Source: Geodermatophilaceae bacterium URHB0062
GTDB taxonomy: Bacteria; Actinomycetota; Actinomycetes; Mycobacteriales; Geodermatophilaceae
Assembly (NCBI GenBank): GCA_000620185.1
Contig: JHVO01000005.1
Span: forward strand, 62,001-126,000
Length of the DNA: 64,000 nt
Direction of reading: 5' to 3'
The notes below the pieces were generated by a model. The model made no database searches. It was given only the letters and a program-made list of their open reading frames with translations, and was not told the origin of the DNA. The position numbers and the translations under genes were made by a program. Every line of letters begins with the position of its first letter. The first letter of the stretch is position 1. Positions 44,550-54,176 of this stretch are shown here, in pieces.

Positions 44550-45095
44550 GTGCCCGAACCGTCCTCGCCCAGCCCGCTGCGCAACCCGGATCTGCTCGGG
44601 ATCTACTGCAACGACCACCTGGCCGCGGCCACCGGTGGCATCGAGCTGGTGAGCCGGATGCTCGGCCAGCACCGCGGCACGCCGCACGAGGGCAAGCTCG
44701 AGGAGCTCCTCGGCGAGCTGCGGGAGGAGCGGAGCGTGCTGCGCTCCTCGATGGCGGCGCTCGGCTTCCCGGTCCGGCAGTACAAGCAGGTGGCGTCCTG
44801 GGTCGGGGAGAAGATCGCCCGCCTCAAGCTGAACGGGCACCTGCTGTCCCGGTCCCCGCTCAGCGACCTCGTGGAGTTCGAGTTCATCGCCACCGCGGTG
44901 CTCGCCAAGCGTTGCGGCTTCGAGACCCTGCGCGTCATCGCGGCCGCCGACGCCCGGCTGGACGCCGCGCTGCTCGACCGGATGATCGCCCAGGCCGACA
45001 AGCAGCACAACTGGCTGGCCGACGTCCGGCGCGAGGTGGCCGCCCGCACCTTCGGCGGCGACCCCGGACCCGCGGCGGAGGCCGCCGGCTCCTGA
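44550..45095 (+). CDS. conserved helical protein of unknown function
   Basis: 181 residues, almost entirely alpha-helical. Motifs such as YCNDHLAAATGGIELVSRML and LVEFEFIATAVLAKRCGFET suggest a ferritin-like bundle, although a full diiron ligand set is not visible. No signal peptide. GTG 44550 has GGAGG 7 nt upstream. Related small proteins appear widely in actinobacteria without assigned roles. Confidence 0.72.
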   Translation: MPEPSSPSPLRNPDLLGIYCNDHLAAATGGIELVSRMLGQHRGTPHEGKLEELLGELREERSVLRSSMAALGFPVRQYKQVASWVGEKIARLKLNGHLLSRSPLSDLVEFEFIATAVLAKRCGFETLRVIAAADARLDAALLDRMIAQADKQHNWLADVRREVAARTFGGDPGPAAEAAGS

Positions 45096-45137
45096 CCCCG
45101 GCGGGCGGACCGCGCCGCACGGCGGTAGAACCGGGTC

Positions 45138-45908
45138 ATGTGCCACGACCACGACAGCCGCCCACCCGCTCCGCCGCGCACCGGCGACGTCGCCGAGCGC
45201 GGCACCCTCACGTTGACCTCGGCCGACGGCACCGAGTTCTCCGCCGCCTACGCCGCGCCGGCGACCGCCGCGCGGACCGGGGTCGTGATCCTTCCCGACA
45301 TCCGCGGCCTGCACCCCTACTACGTGGCCCTGGCCGAGCGGTTCGCCGAGGCCGGTCTGGCGGCCGTCGCGATCGACTGGTTCGGGCGGACGGCCGGGCT
45401 CTGCCCCGAGCCCGGCACTCGCGGGGAGGACTTCGACTGGCAGCCCCACATCCCGCAGACCACCCCTGAAGGCATCGACGCCGACGTCACCGCGGCCATC
45501 GGCTACCTGCGCGAGCGCGGCGGCGCCGACCTGCCGGTCATCGTCGTCGGGTTCTGCTTCGGCGGCAGCCACGCCTGGCGGCTGGCCGGCGGCACCCTCG
45601 ACCTGGCCGGCGCCGCCGGCTTCTACGGCCGTCCCTCCCTGGTCGGCGACGCCGCGTCCCGGGCGCACCTGCCCACGGTGATGCTGATCGCCGGCGCCGA
45701 CAAGGCGACCCCCGTCGAGGAGCAGCAGCGGCTCGCCGAGACCATGCGGGCAGCCGGAGCCGAGGTCGACGCCGTCGTCTACGACGGCGCACCGCACTCG
45801 TTCTTCGACCGCGCGTTCGGCGAGTGGGCCGACGCCTGCGCCGACGCCTGGCGCCACGTGCTGGCCCTGGCCGACCGGGTCGCGGCGGGCAGCGGCCGGG
45901 CCGGATGA
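45138..45908 (+). CDS. dienelactone hydrolase family protein
   Basis: 256 residues. DIRGLHPYYVALAERFAEAG is typical of the family, and GFCFGG carries the nucleophilic cysteine. The acid lies in LIAGADKATP and the histidine in DGAPHSFFD. It hydrolyses dienelactone-like esters; the physiological substrate is unknown. The N-terminal CHDHDSRP could bind metal. Its stop overlaps the GNAT gene (ATGA). Confidence 0.9.
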   Translation: MCHDHDSRPPAPPRTGDVAERGTLTLTSADGTEFSAAYAAPATAARTGVVILPDIRGLHPYYVALAERFAEAGLAAVAIDWFGRTAGLCPEPGTRGEDFDWQPHIPQTTPEGIDADVTAAIGYLRERGGADLPVIVVGFCFGGSHAWRLAGGTLDLAGAAGFYGRPSLVGDAASRAHLPTVMLIAGADKATPVEEQQRLAETMRAAGAEVDAVVYDGAPHSFFDRAFGEWADACADAWRHVLALADRVAAGSGRAG

Positions 45909-46414
45909 CCGACCTGGCGACCCTGCCGGTCGCCGGGGGGTCGGTGACGCTCCGGACCGCGGTGCGGGCCGACGTCCCGGCCGTGGTCGCCCTGCTCGCC
46001 GACGACGAGCTGGGACGGACGCGGGAGACGCCGCCGGACGGCGACCTGTCGCCGTACCTGCGCGCCTTCGACCTCCTCGACGGCGATCCGGGGGAGCTCC
46101 TCGTCGTCGCCGTCCTCGACGGCGAGGTGGTCGGCACGCTGCAGCTGTCGGTGATCCCGGGCCTCTCGCGCGGCGGTGCCCTGCGGGCGCAGCTCGAGGC
46201 GGTGCGCGTGGCGAGCCGCCAACGGGGCACCGGCCTCGGGACGGCGCTGGTCGGGTGGGCGATCGAGGAGGCGCGGCGGCAGGGATGCGCCCTGGTGCAG
46301 CTGACCAGTGACAAGCGGCGCCCCGACGCGCACCGCTTCTACGGGCGGCTGGGCTTCCGTACCTCGCACGAGGGCCTCAAGCTCGACCTCCGGTCTCCGG
46401 GAGTGAGCCGGTGA
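45905..46414 (+). CDS. GNAT-family N-acetyltransferase
   Basis: 169 residues. The GNAT fold includes VTLRTAVRADVPAVVALL, then GTLQLSVIPGL, the acetyl-CoA loop VRVASRQRGTGLGTALVGWA and the closing AHRFYGRLGFRTSHEGLKL. The acceptor substrate is unknown. ATG 45905 overlaps the hydrolase stop and its own stop overlaps the ankyrin gene, so three genes are coupled. Confidence 0.9.
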   Translation: MTDLATLPVAGGSVTLRTAVRADVPAVVALLADDELGRTRETPPDGDLSPYLRAFDLLDGDPGELLVVAVLDGEVVGTLQLSVIPGLSRGGALRAQLEAVRVASRQRGTGLGTALVGWAIEEARRQGCALVQLTSDKRRPDAHRFYGRLGFRTSHEGLKLDLRSPGVSR

Positions 46415-46806
46415 CCGAGCCGATCGATCCCGCCGTCATCGAGCTGGCGGGGCGGGTGTTCGACCTCGCCCGCGGGGGACACGCCGAGGAGCTGGGCGCC
46501 TACATCGACGCCGGCGTCCCGGCGAACCTGACCAACGACAAGGGCGATACGCTGCTGATCCTCGCGGCGTACCACGATCATCCGGCGACGGTCGAGGCGC
46601 TGCTCGCCCGCGGCGCCGACCACTCCCGGGCGAACGACCGCGGCCAGACCGCGCTCGCCGCCGCCGTCTTCCGGCAGTCGGCCGACACCGTCCGCCGCCT
46701 GCTCGCGGCGGGCGCTGATCCGGACGCCGGCGGCCCGAGCGCGCGGGCCACGGCGGCGTTCTTCAATCTCTCCGCGATGACGGAGCTCCTCGGCGGTCCG
46801 CGGTGA
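46411..46806 (+). CDS. ankyrin-repeat protein
   Basis: 131 residues with about three ankyrin repeats: LGAYIDAGVPANLTNDKGDT, LLILAAYHDHPATVEALLAR and GADHSRANDRGQTALAAAVF, then LLAAGADPDAGGPS. It is cytosolic and probably a small protein-binding module. GTG 46411 overlaps the GNAT stop (GTGA). Confidence 0.88.
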   Translation: MTEPIDPAVIELAGRVFDLARGGHAEELGAYIDAGVPANLTNDKGDTLLILAAYHDHPATVEALLARGADHSRANDRGQTALAAAVFRQSADTVRRLLAAGADPDAGGPSARATAAFFNLSAMTELLGGPR

Positions 46807-46913
46807 GCCGCTGCCGACCGCCGGCTCCAGGGGCGGCCGGAGGCGCATTCGTACGGGAAGCGCCAGCATGGAGGAAGGTGGGCGGTAGCACCGGGAACCG
46901 GGGGGAGGCGGAC

Positions 46914-48272
46914 ATGGCGTTGAGGGACGAGTCGTCCGACGCCGTCCAGGCACGTCCCCTGGAACTGCCCCGGACCCAGCCGGAGTCCCAGCTGGAGGCG
47001 GCTGCCCAGCCCGCTGCCACCGGCGAGGCCGCGCCGACGGGCATGGTGCCGGAGGCGCAGGCGTCGGCCGGCGGCATCCCGCGCTGGCTGGTGCTCCTCG
47101 GCGGTGCGGCGGCCGCCACGATCGCGGTCGCGGGCCTGCGCGCGGTGGCCTGGCTGGTGGGCCCGGTCCTCCTGGCGCTCGTCGTCGTGGTCGCCATGGC
47201 TCCCGTGCAGAGCTGGCTGCGCCGACACGGCGCACCCCGCTGGGTCGCCACGACCGTGCTGCTCGTGCTGGTCTGGACGGTGCTGCTCGCATTCGTCGCG
47301 CTGCTCGTCCTGTCCATCGCGCAACTGGCCACCCTCCTGCCGGACTACGCCGAGCGGGCACAGTTCCTGCTCAACGGAGTGGTGGCCGACCTCAACAACG
47401 CGGGCGTCGTGTCGGGTCGGGTCTCCGACCTGGTCGCCCAGATCGACTACGGCCAGGTTGTCGGGCTGGCCACCGGCCTGCTCGCCAGTCTCACCGACGC
47501 CGCGAGCACCCTGGTCCTGCTGCTGTCGGCCCTGGTGTTCATGGCCATCGAGTCCAGCGGTTTCTCCCGCCGCGTCTCACTGATCGCCGCCGAGCGTCCA
47601 CACCTGCCGGTGGCCTTCACCCTCTTCGCCCACGGGACCCGCAGCTACCTGCTGGTGAGCACGGTGTTCGGGGCCATCGTCGCGGTGGGCGACACGATCG
47701 CGCTGGCCCTGCTCTCCGTGCCCGCAGCACCGCTGTGGGGCCTGCTGGCGTTCATCACCAACTACGTCCCCAACATCGGGTTCGTGCTCGGCGTGATCCC
47801 GCCGGCGCTCCTGGGCCTGCTGGCGGGGGGATGGGGTGAGTTCACCGCGATCCTGGTCATCTACTCCTTGCTCAACTTCGTCGTGCAGACCCTGATCCAG
47901 CCACGGTTCGTCGGCGACTCCGTCGGGCTGTCGATGACGGTCACCTTCGTCGCGCTGCTCTTCTGGGGCTGGGTGCTGGGGGCGCTCGGAGCGCTGCTCG
48001 CGATCCCGCTCACCCTGCTGGTCAAGGCGATGCTCGTGGACGTCGATCCGCGCGGGCACTGGCTGGACGCCCTGCTGCGCGAGGAGCCGCGGGCGCCCCG
48101 GACCATGCGGGCCCGGCGACGCATGCACGCCCGGCGATCGGCGATGGCCTCGGTGCGCCGGCTGCACCACCCCCGGCGCGGGGGGTCCGGCGGGGCGACC
48201 GCGGCCTCGATGGTCATGGGACCCGATCTCGGCACGGGCCCGAATCCGGACGAGGGCGCCGAGCCGCACTGA
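46914..48272 (+). CDS. AI-2E family transporter (PerM-like), second copy
   Basis: 452 residues. A 55-residue disordered N-terminus leads into seven or eight transmembrane helices. Motifs are VLLALVVVVAMAPVQSWLRR, LLSALVFMAIESSGFS, LLAFITNYVPNIGFVLGVIP, QTLIQPRFVGDSVGLSMTVT and LLFWGWVLGALGALLAIPLT. The C-terminal 80 residues are Arg/His-rich. ATG 46914 has GGGGGAGG 6 nt upstream. The substrate is unknown, as for the paralogue at 38234. Confidence 0.9.
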   Translation: MALRDESSDAVQARPLELPRTQPESQLEAAAQPAATGEAAPTGMVPEAQASAGGIPRWLVLLGGAAAATIAVAGLRAVAWLVGPVLLALVVVVAMAPVQSWLRRHGAPRWVATTVLLVLVWTVLLAFVALLVLSIAQLATLLPDYAERAQFLLNGVVADLNNAGVVSGRVSDLVAQIDYGQVVGLATGLLASLTDAASTLVLLLSALVFMAIESSGFSRRVSLIAAERPHLPVAFTLFAHGTRSYLLVSTVFGAIVAVGDTIALALLSVPAAPLWGLLAFITNYVPNIGFVLGVIPPALLGLLAGGWGEFTAILVIYSLLNFVVQTLIQPRFVGDSVGLSMTVTFVALLFWGWVLGALGALLAIPLTLLVKAMLVDVDPRGHWLDALLREEPRAPRTMRARRRMHARRSAMASVRRLHHPRRGGSGGATAASMVMGPDLGTGPNPDEGAEPH

Positions 48273-48389
48273 TCTCCCGGCCGACGTGGCCGGACGCCGC
48301 CCGGCCGGCCTCCGCGGGTCGGGTGCGTCGCACCGGCCGGTGCGGTAGACCTGGGACTTCATGTCCCGCGCCCCCCAGGAGGTTCCGTC

Positions 48390-48809
48390 GTGCTGGCCAG
48401 CATCGGCTACGCCGTCGCCTACACCGGGGTCGGCATCGCGCTGCTGGTCCTCGGCTTCTACGTGCTCGACCTGCTGACCCCCGGCCACCTCGGCCGGCAC
48501 ATCTACGAGCACCGATCGCTCAACGCGGCGATCACGCTGGCGGCTGGCTTCCTGGGCCAGGGCGCGATCGTCTTCGCCAGCATCTGGACCAACGCGACCA
48601 GCGGGTTCGGGCTGGCACTGCTCTACACCGTGGTCTTCGGCGTGCTGGGCGTCGTCCTGCAGGCGGTCGCGTTCCTCGTGCTCGACCTGATCAGCCCCGG
48701 GAAGCTGGGGGAGCACCTCGTGGACGCCACGTTCCACCCCGCCAGCCTGGTCAGCGCGGCGGTCCAGCTGGCCGTGGCCGCGATCATCGTGGCGTCGATC
48801 TGGCCCTGA
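48390..48809 (+). CDS. DUF350 membrane protein
   Basis: 139 residues with four transmembrane helices arranged as two similar halves. Each half contains a FYVLDLLTPG-like motif (FYVLDLLTPGHLGRHI and LVLDLISPGKLGEHL), the internal duplication typical of DUF350. Function unknown. GTG 48390 follows GGAGG. Confidence 0.87.
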   Translation: MLASIGYAVAYTGVGIALLVLGFYVLDLLTPGHLGRHIYEHRSLNAAITLAAGFLGQGAIVFASIWTNATSGFGLALLYTVVFGVLGVVLQAVAFLVLDLISPGKLGEHLVDATFHPASLVSAAVQLAVAAIIVASIWP

Positions 48810-48938
48810 CCGGCGTTACCTCGACGTCTGCCCCACCGTGTGACGGCGACCGGACTACCCGCCAGTAGCGTGTCGGGGGACACCCGCGCCGGAGGACGCC
48901 TCCCGGCGACGGTGGACGACGAACCGAGAGGAACTTTC

Positions 48939-49700
48939 ATGAGCGAGGGAACGGCCCGCGTGGCCATCGTGACCGGGGCGGCCCGCGGCATCGGCGCGGC
49001 CACCGCGCTGCGCCTGGCGCAGGACGGGTTCGCCGTGGCCGTCCTCGACCTGGACGAGGCCGCGGCCAAGGGCACCGTCGAGTCGATCGAGGCCGCCGGG
49101 GGGCGGGCGCTCGCCGTCGGCGCCGACGTCAGCGACGCCGAGCAGGTCGAGGCGGCCGTCAGCCGGATCGCCGCCGAGCTCGGGGCGCCCACGGTGCTGG
49201 TGAACAACGCCGGGGTCATCCGCGACAACATGCTGTTCAAGATGACCGACGCCGACTGGGACCTGGTCATGAACGTGCACCTGCGCGGCGCCTTCCTCAT
49301 GACCCGGGCCGTGCAGAAGCACATGACCGAGGCCAAGTGGGGCCGCATCGTCAACCTGTCCAGCACCTCGGCGCTGGGCAACCGCGGGCAGGCCAACTAC
49401 TCGACCGCCAAGGCCGGCCTGCAGGGCTTCACCAAGACCCTCGCCATCGAGCTCGGCAAGTTCGGCGTGACCGCCAACGCGATCGCGCCCGGCTTCATCC
49501 AGACCGAGATGACCAAGGCGACCGCCGAGCGCATGGGCATCCCGTTCGAGGACTTCGTCAAGGGCGCCGCCGCGCAGATCCCGGTGGCCCGCGTGGGCCA
49601 GCCGGAGGACATCGCCCACCTGGTGTCCTTCTTCGTCAGCGAGGGTGCCGGGTTCGTCTCCGGCCAGGTGGTCTACGCCGCCGGCGGTCCGAAGGCCTGA
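48939..49700 (+). CDS. 3-oxoacyl-ACP reductase-like short-chain dehydrogenase
   Basis: 253 residues. The nucleotide loop is TGAARGIG. NNAGVIRDNMLFKMTDADWD and the triad SSTSALGNRGQANYSTAK are FabG-like. It is distinct from FabG at 17221 and may act in acyl-CoA rather than core fatty-acid metabolism, because an enoyl-CoA hydratase gene follows. ATG 48939 follows GAGAGGAA. Confidence 0.9.
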   Translation: MSEGTARVAIVTGAARGIGAATALRLAQDGFAVAVLDLDEAAAKGTVESIEAAGGRALAVGADVSDAEQVEAAVSRIAAELGAPTVLVNNAGVIRDNMLFKMTDADWDLVMNVHLRGAFLMTRAVQKHMTEAKWGRIVNLSSTSALGNRGQANYSTAKAGLQGFTKTLAIELGKFGVTANAIAPGFIQTEMTKATAERMGIPFEDFVKGAAAQIPVARVGQPEDIAHLVSFFVSEGAGFVSGQVVYAAGGPKA

Positions 49701-49706
49701 AAGAGG

Positions 49707-49751
49707 CCCCGTGCAGCCACGCCGCGCGTGAGCCGGCGTGGTCGCACGGGG
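49707..49751 (+). terminator. hairpin between the dehydrogenase and crotonase genes
   Basis: 18-nt arms (49707-49724 and 49734-49751) pair with only a two-base mismatch around a 9-nt loop, starting 7 bp after the dehydrogenase stop. It ends 20 bp before the crotonase start, so it may act as a terminator or attenuator. Confidence 0.6.
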
Positions 49752-49771
49752 ACCCGCACCGAGGAGGTCCC

Positions 49772-50542
49772 ATGCCGGACGACCAGCCGGTGATCGTCGA
49801 GCGCCGCGCCGCGGTGCAGATCATCACGATCAACCGTCCTCGGGCGCGCAATGCGCTGGACGCGGCGGTCGCCGAACAGGTCGCCGCCGCGGTCGACGAG
49901 CTCGATGCCTCGGACGACCTGCGGGTCGGCGTGCTCACCGGCGCCGGTGGGTTCTTCTCCGCCGGGATGGACCTCAAGGCGTTCCTCCGCGGGGAGACAC
50001 CCGCGATCGAGGGCCGTGGGCTCTGCGGCATCACCGTCACCCCGCCGCGCAAGCCGACGGTCGCGGCGGTCGAGGGCGGCGCGCTGGCCGGCGGCTTCGA
50101 ACTCGTGCTCGCCTGCGACCTCGTCGTCGCGGGGCGGTCGGCGCGGTTCGGCGTCCCGGAGGTCAAGCGCGGGCTGGTGGCCGCCGGCGGCGGTGCGCTG
50201 CTGCTCGGCAGTCGCGTGCCGCGTGCGCTCGCCCTGGAGATGCTGCTGACCGGCGATCCGGTCAGCGCCGAGCGGGCCGACGCCATGGGGTTGGTCAATC
50301 GTGTGGTCGACGACGGCGCCGCGCTCGAGGCCGCGGTCGAACTGGCGACGGCGATCGCGGCCAACGGCCCCCTGGCCGTGGCCGCCACCAAGCGCGTCGT
50401 CCAGCAGGCGCCGGCCTGGTCCCCGGCGGAGTCGTGGGCGCGGCAGGACGAGATCGTCGCGCCCGTGTTCACCTCCGCCGACGCCCGGGAGGGTGCGGCG
50501 GCGTTCGCCGAGCGCCGCGCGCCGGTGTGGAAGGCGCGCTGA
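49772..50542 (+). CDS. enoyl-CoA hydratase/isomerase (crotonase family)
   Basis: 256 residues. Motifs are ITINRPRARNALD, FFSAGMDLKAF (first oxyanion-hole segment), VEGGALAGGFELVLACDLVV (second oxyanion hole) and ARFGVPEVKRGLVA. The glutamate that acts as base in hydratases (usually in this last region) is plausible but not certain. It handles acyl-CoA intermediates. ATG 49772 follows GAGGAGG. Confidence 0.9.
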   Translation: MPDDQPVIVERRAAVQIITINRPRARNALDAAVAEQVAAAVDELDASDDLRVGVLTGAGGFFSAGMDLKAFLRGETPAIEGRGLCGITVTPPRKPTVAAVEGGALAGGFELVLACDLVVAGRSARFGVPEVKRGLVAAGGGALLLGSRVPRALALEMLLTGDPVSAERADAMGLVNRVVDDGAALEAAVELATAIAANGPLAVAATKRVVQQAPAWSPAESWARQDEIVAPVFTSADAREGAAAFAERRAPVWKAR

Positions 50543-50582
50543 GCCCGGCACATCCGCCGCCGGTCCCGCGTTGTGCTCGATC

Positions 50583-51209
50583 GTGAGCCGCACTCCCTTC
50601 CGCTTCGTCGTCCTCGGTGACTCCATCGCCCACGGCACCGGTGCCCGCCGGGTCGAGGACACCCTCGGCCGGCTGGTCGCCACCGCGCTGACGGCCGAGG
50701 GCTTCGACGTCGACCTGCACGTCCTCGCCGTCCCGGGCGCTCAGTCCGCCCAGCTCGCGGCCCAGGTCCGCCGTGCGGAGCCGCTGGGCGCGGACCTCGC
50801 ACTGATCGTCATCGGCGCCAACGACCTGGCGCGGTTCGTCCCGCCCGACACGGCCGCGGCTTTCCTGGGAGCGGCCGTCTCCGCGCTGCGTGCCGGCGGC
50901 ATCGACGTCGTGGTGGTGCCGGCGCCCGACATGTCGTCGGTGCCCTTCGTGCCGCCGGCGTTCCGCGCGGCCGTACAGGCCGCCTGCCACCTGCTCCAGC
51001 AGCGCCAGGCCGGCGTCGTCGAGGCGGCCGGCGGCCGGGTGGCCGACATCGGGGACCTCGTCGGGCGGGCGTTCGCCGCGGATCCGGCGATGTTCTCCGG
51101 CGACCGGTTCCACCCGTCGACGGCGGGCTACGCGCGCATCGCCGAGGCCCTCATCCCGCACGTCGTCCAGGCCGCCGTCGCCCGGCGGGACGGCGAGACC
51201 GCCGCCTGA
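50583..51209 (+). CDS. SGNH/GDSL-family hydrolase
   Basis: 208 residues, no signal peptide. Block I is VVLGDSIAHG with the nucleophile serine, block III IVIGANDLARF, and block V DRFHPSTAGY with the Asp-His pair. It is an esterase or lipase of unknown substrate. GTG 50583 starts it. It is convergent with the large flavoprotein gene, with a 32-bp gap. Confidence 0.9.
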   Translation: MSRTPFRFVVLGDSIAHGTGARRVEDTLGRLVATALTAEGFDVDLHVLAVPGAQSAQLAAQVRRAEPLGADLALIVIGANDLARFVPPDTAAAFLGAAVSALRAGGIDVVVVPAPDMSSVPFVPPAFRAAVQAACHLLQQRQAGVVEAAGGRVADIGDLVGRAFAADPAMFSGDRFHPSTAGYARIAEALIPHVVQAAVARRDGETAA

Positions 51210-51241
51210 CCCGCGCCGACCTCTGGCGGCGCCGCCGTCCG

Positions 51242-54085
51242 TCAAGGCAGGCGGCTTGCCAGCAGCTCCGCCAGGTGCTGTCCTTTCCGATCCACCAGCT
51301 GGTCGAGCTGGGTGCGGCAGGAGAACCCGTCGGCGAGGACGACGACGTCGTCCCCGGCCGACCGCACCGCGGGCAGGAGCTGCTGCTCGGCGATCGTCAC
51401 CGAGACGTCGTGGTGCCCGCGCTCCACGCCCCAGTTGCCGGCCAGCCCGCAGCACCCGCCCAGCCGGGTGACCGTCGCCCCCGCCCGCTCCAGCAGCCGT
51501 GCGTCGGTCGCCCAGCCGAGCACCGCCGCGTGGTGGCAGTGCGGCTGCGCCACGACCTCCACTCCGGCCAGCGACGGCGGCTCCCAGCCGGGCGTCGACG
51601 TCAGAAGCTCGGCGAGCGTGCGGGTCGCGCCGGCAACCCGCTCGGCCTCCGGGCCGCCGACGACCTCCAGCGACTCGCTGCGCAGCGCGGCGGTGCACGA
51701 CGGCTCCACGCCCACGATCGGGACGCCCGCCTCCGCCAGCGGCGCGAGCGCGCGCACCGTCGCGCCCAGGATCGCGCGGGCCCGGTCGAGCTGGCCGGTG
51801 GTGATCCAGGTCAGCCCGCAGCAGGTGTCCGCGCCGGGCACCTGCACCTCGTAGCCGGCCGCCTCCAGCACGCGGGCGGCCGCGAGAGCCACCTCGGGGG
51901 CGAAGTGGTCGGTGAACGAGTCGACCCACAGCGCCACCGCCGACCCGGTCGTCCGGCCAGAACGGCCATTCTGGCCGGCGGAGCCGGACGAGCGGGCGGC
52001 CCACTGCTGCCGGAAGGTCTGCCGGGCGAACGGCGGCACGGTCCGTCGCTGGTCCATGCCCGCGCCCCACTTCGCGAGCCGGCCGCCCAGGCGGGATGCG
52101 AGGACGCCGTTGACCAGGCCGGGCGCCTTCGCGGCGAGGTCGGCCCAGAACGGGAGCCGGCCCAGCGTGTAGTGCGAGCGGGGGCGGAGCCGGCGGCGGT
52201 AGGACTGGTGCAGCACCTCCGCCTTGTAGCTCGCCATGTCGACACCGGTCGGGCAGTCGCGCGAGCACCCCTTGCAGGAGAGGCAGAGGTCGAGCGCGTC
52301 GTGCACCTCCGGGGAGCGCCAGTCGCGCACCGGCCCGCCGGGCGCGAGCATCTCCTGCAGCACCCGCGCCCGCCCGCGGGTGGTGTCCTTCTCCTCCCGC
52401 GTGGCCGGCCACGACGGACACATCACACCGCCGGTGGCCTGCAGGTCGGCCCGGCACTTGCCCACGCCGGTGCAGCGGTGGACCGCGGCGGAGAAGTCGC
52501 CGCCGTCGTGCCGGTAGGCCAGCGCCAGCCCCTCGCGGAGCCTCGGGGCGTCGGCCGTCCGGATCGCCTCGTCCACCGGCGCGGGCCGGACCAGCACCCC
52601 GGGGTTGAGCACGTCGTCCGGGTCGAACACCCCCTTGACCTGCTCGAAGAGCGAGAGGACGGCCGGGGAGTACATCAGGGGCAGCAGTTCGCTGCGCGCC
52701 CGGCCGTCCCCGTGCTCGCCGGACAACGAGCCGCCGTACCGGGCGACGAGCCGTGCGGCATCCTCGACGAAGGCCCGGTACGGCGCGCGGCCGCCGTCCT
52801 GGCCCGTGCCGAACGGGAAGTCGATCCGCCCGTGCACGCAGCCGTCGCCGAAGTGCCCGTAGGGCAGGCACTGCAGACCGTGGGAGTCCAGGAGCTGCTC
52901 GAACTCGCGCAGGTAGTCGCCGAGCCGGGCGACCGGGACGGCGGCGTCCTCCCAGCCGGCGTGCGCGGGGCGGCCGTCGCTGGTGCGGGCGGCCAGCCCG
53001 GCGCCGTCCTCGCGGATCCGCCAGATCGCCGCCGCCTCGGCGGCGTCGGTGACCACGAGGGAGTCCAGCGCGGACGCGTCTGCGAGCACCCGCGCCGCCT
53101 TGTCGGTCACCTCGGCGACGCTGTCGCCGGGGAGTTCGACGATGAGCCAACCGTCGCCTCGGGGCAGGTCGGGGACGACGGCGGCGGGCACGTCGCGCAG
53201 GCGCTGCACCATGCGCGAGTCCAGCCCCTCGACGGCGGTGGGGGAGTGGCGGAGCAGCCCCGGGGTGGCGTCGGCCGCGTCGGCCATCGAGGGGTAGCCG
53301 AGCACCACCAGGCCTCGGTGCGGCGGGTCGGCGACCAGTCGCACGGTGGCGCCGAGCACCAGCGCCAGGGTGCCCTCGCTGCCGACGAGCGCCCGTGCGA
53401 CGTCGAACCCGTTCTCGGGCAGCAGGTGCTCCAGGCCGTAGCCCGACACCTGCCGGCCGAAGCGGCCCAGCTCCGTGCGGATCGTGGCCAGCCCGGTGCC
53501 GACGACGCGCTGGAGGTCGTCCAGCACCCCGGCAGACATGGCCGTTTCTGCCGGGAGGGTGAGCCGGGCGCCCGAGCCGGTGACGACGTCGAGGCCCAGC
53601 ACGTTGTCCGACGTGCGGCCGTAGCCCAGTGCCCGCGAGCCGCAGGCGTTGTTGCCGATCATCCCGCCGATCGTGGCGCGGTTGTGCGTGCTCGGATCGG
53701 GGCCGAACCGCAGCCCGTGCGGCCGGGCGGCGGCCTGGAGCGACGCCTGCACCACACCCGGCTCGACGGTCGCGGTGCGCGCCTCGGCATCGACGGCCAG
53801 GACGCGGTGCAGGTACCGGCTGGTGTCGACGACGACGCCCGAGCCGACGGCGTTGCCGGCGATCGAGGTGCCCGCGCCGCGCGCGGTGAGCGGCACGCCG
53901 AGGGACCGGCAGACCTCGAGCGTGGCCGCGATCTCGTCGACGTGCCGCGGCCGGACGACGACCCGCGGCAGGACGCGGTACAGCGAGGCGTCGGAGGAGT
54001 AGAGGGCCCGCGCCAGGCCGGAGTCGTCGACGTCGGCGACTCCGGCTCCCCGCAGCGCATCGGCCAGAGCCGCGGTCGAGGTCAT
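51242..54085 (-). CDS. FAD-linked oxidase fused to Fe-S/CCG domains (D-lactate dehydrogenase-like)
   Basis: 947 residues. The FAD_binding_4 domain begins with VVVRPRHVDEIAATLEVC, PLTARGAGTSIAGNAVGSGV and GNNACGSRALGYG. An FAD-oxidase C domain has GEHGDGRARSELLPLMY. Two ferredoxin-type clusters follow (CTGVGKCRADL... and CLSCKGCSRDCPTGVD). The C-terminus has two CCG motifs (CCGLTWITTGQ and GCCGLAGNWG). The single-chain layout matches Dld/GlcDF-like enzymes oxidising D-lactate or a D-2-hydroxy acid at the membrane. ATG 54083-54085. Confidence 0.92.
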   Translation of the reverse strand: MTSTAALADALRGAGVADVDDSGLARALYSSDASLYRVLPRVVVRPRHVDEIAATLEVCRSLGVPLTARGAGTSIAGNAVGSGVVVDTSRYLHRVLAVDAEARTATVEPGVVQASLQAAARPHGLRFGPDPSTHNRATIGGMIGNNACGSRALGYGRTSDNVLGLDVVTGSGARLTLPAETAMSAGVLDDLQRVVGTGLATIRTELGRFGRQVSGYGLEHLLPENGFDVARALVGSEGTLALVLGATVRLVADPPHRGLVVLGYPSMADAADATPGLLRHSPTAVEGLDSRMVQRLRDVPAAVVPDLPRGDGWLIVELPGDSVAEVTDKAARVLADASALDSLVVTDAAEAAAIWRIREDGAGLAARTSDGRPAHAGWEDAAVPVARLGDYLREFEQLLDSHGLQCLPYGHFGDGCVHGRIDFPFGTGQDGGRAPYRAFVEDAARLVARYGGSLSGEHGDGRARSELLPLMYSPAVLSLFEQVKGVFDPDDVLNPGVLVRPAPVDEAIRTADAPRLREGLALAYRHDGGDFSAAVHRCTGVGKCRADLQATGGVMCPSWPATREEKDTTRGRARVLQEMLAPGGPVRDWRSPEVHDALDLCLSCKGCSRDCPTGVDMASYKAEVLHQSYRRRLRPRSHYTLGRLPFWADLAAKAPGLVNGVLASRLGGRLAKWGAGMDQRRTVPPFARQTFRQQWAARSSGSAGQNGRSGRTTGSAVALWVDSFTDHFAPEVALAAARVLEAAGYEVQVPGADTCCGLTWITTGQLDRARAILGATVRALAPLAEAGVPIVGVEPSCTAALRSESLEVVGGPEAERVAGATRTLAELLTSTPGWEPPSLAGVEVVAQPHCHHAAVLGWATDARLLERAGATVTRLGGCCGLAGNWGVERGHHDVSVTIAEQQLLPAVRSAGDDVVVLADGFSCRTQLDQLVDRKGQHLAELLASRLP

Positions 54086-54123
54086 GTCAGGAGTCTCCGC
54101 GACGGAGGGCCCGGTGACGACAC

Positions 54124-54151
54124 GGGGCCGCCGTCGTGCGACGGCGGCCCC
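54124..54151. terminator. hairpin after the cupin gene
   Basis: Perfect 13-bp arms GGGGCCGCCGTCG and CGACGGCGGCCCC with a 2-nt loop, between the cupin stop (54177) and the flavoprotein start (54085), both minus strand. It should terminate the cupin transcript. Confidence 0.7.
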
Positions 54152-54176
54152 GGAAAACCCGTGGTACGGCAGAGGA

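Noticed and set aside
42021-45857. A 1,278-codon open frame on the minus strand
   Set aside because: It lies antisense to the M50, helical, and dienelactone-hydrolase genes, has no recognisable motif and is His/Gly/Val/Arg-rich, the usual shadow frame in very GC-rich DNA.
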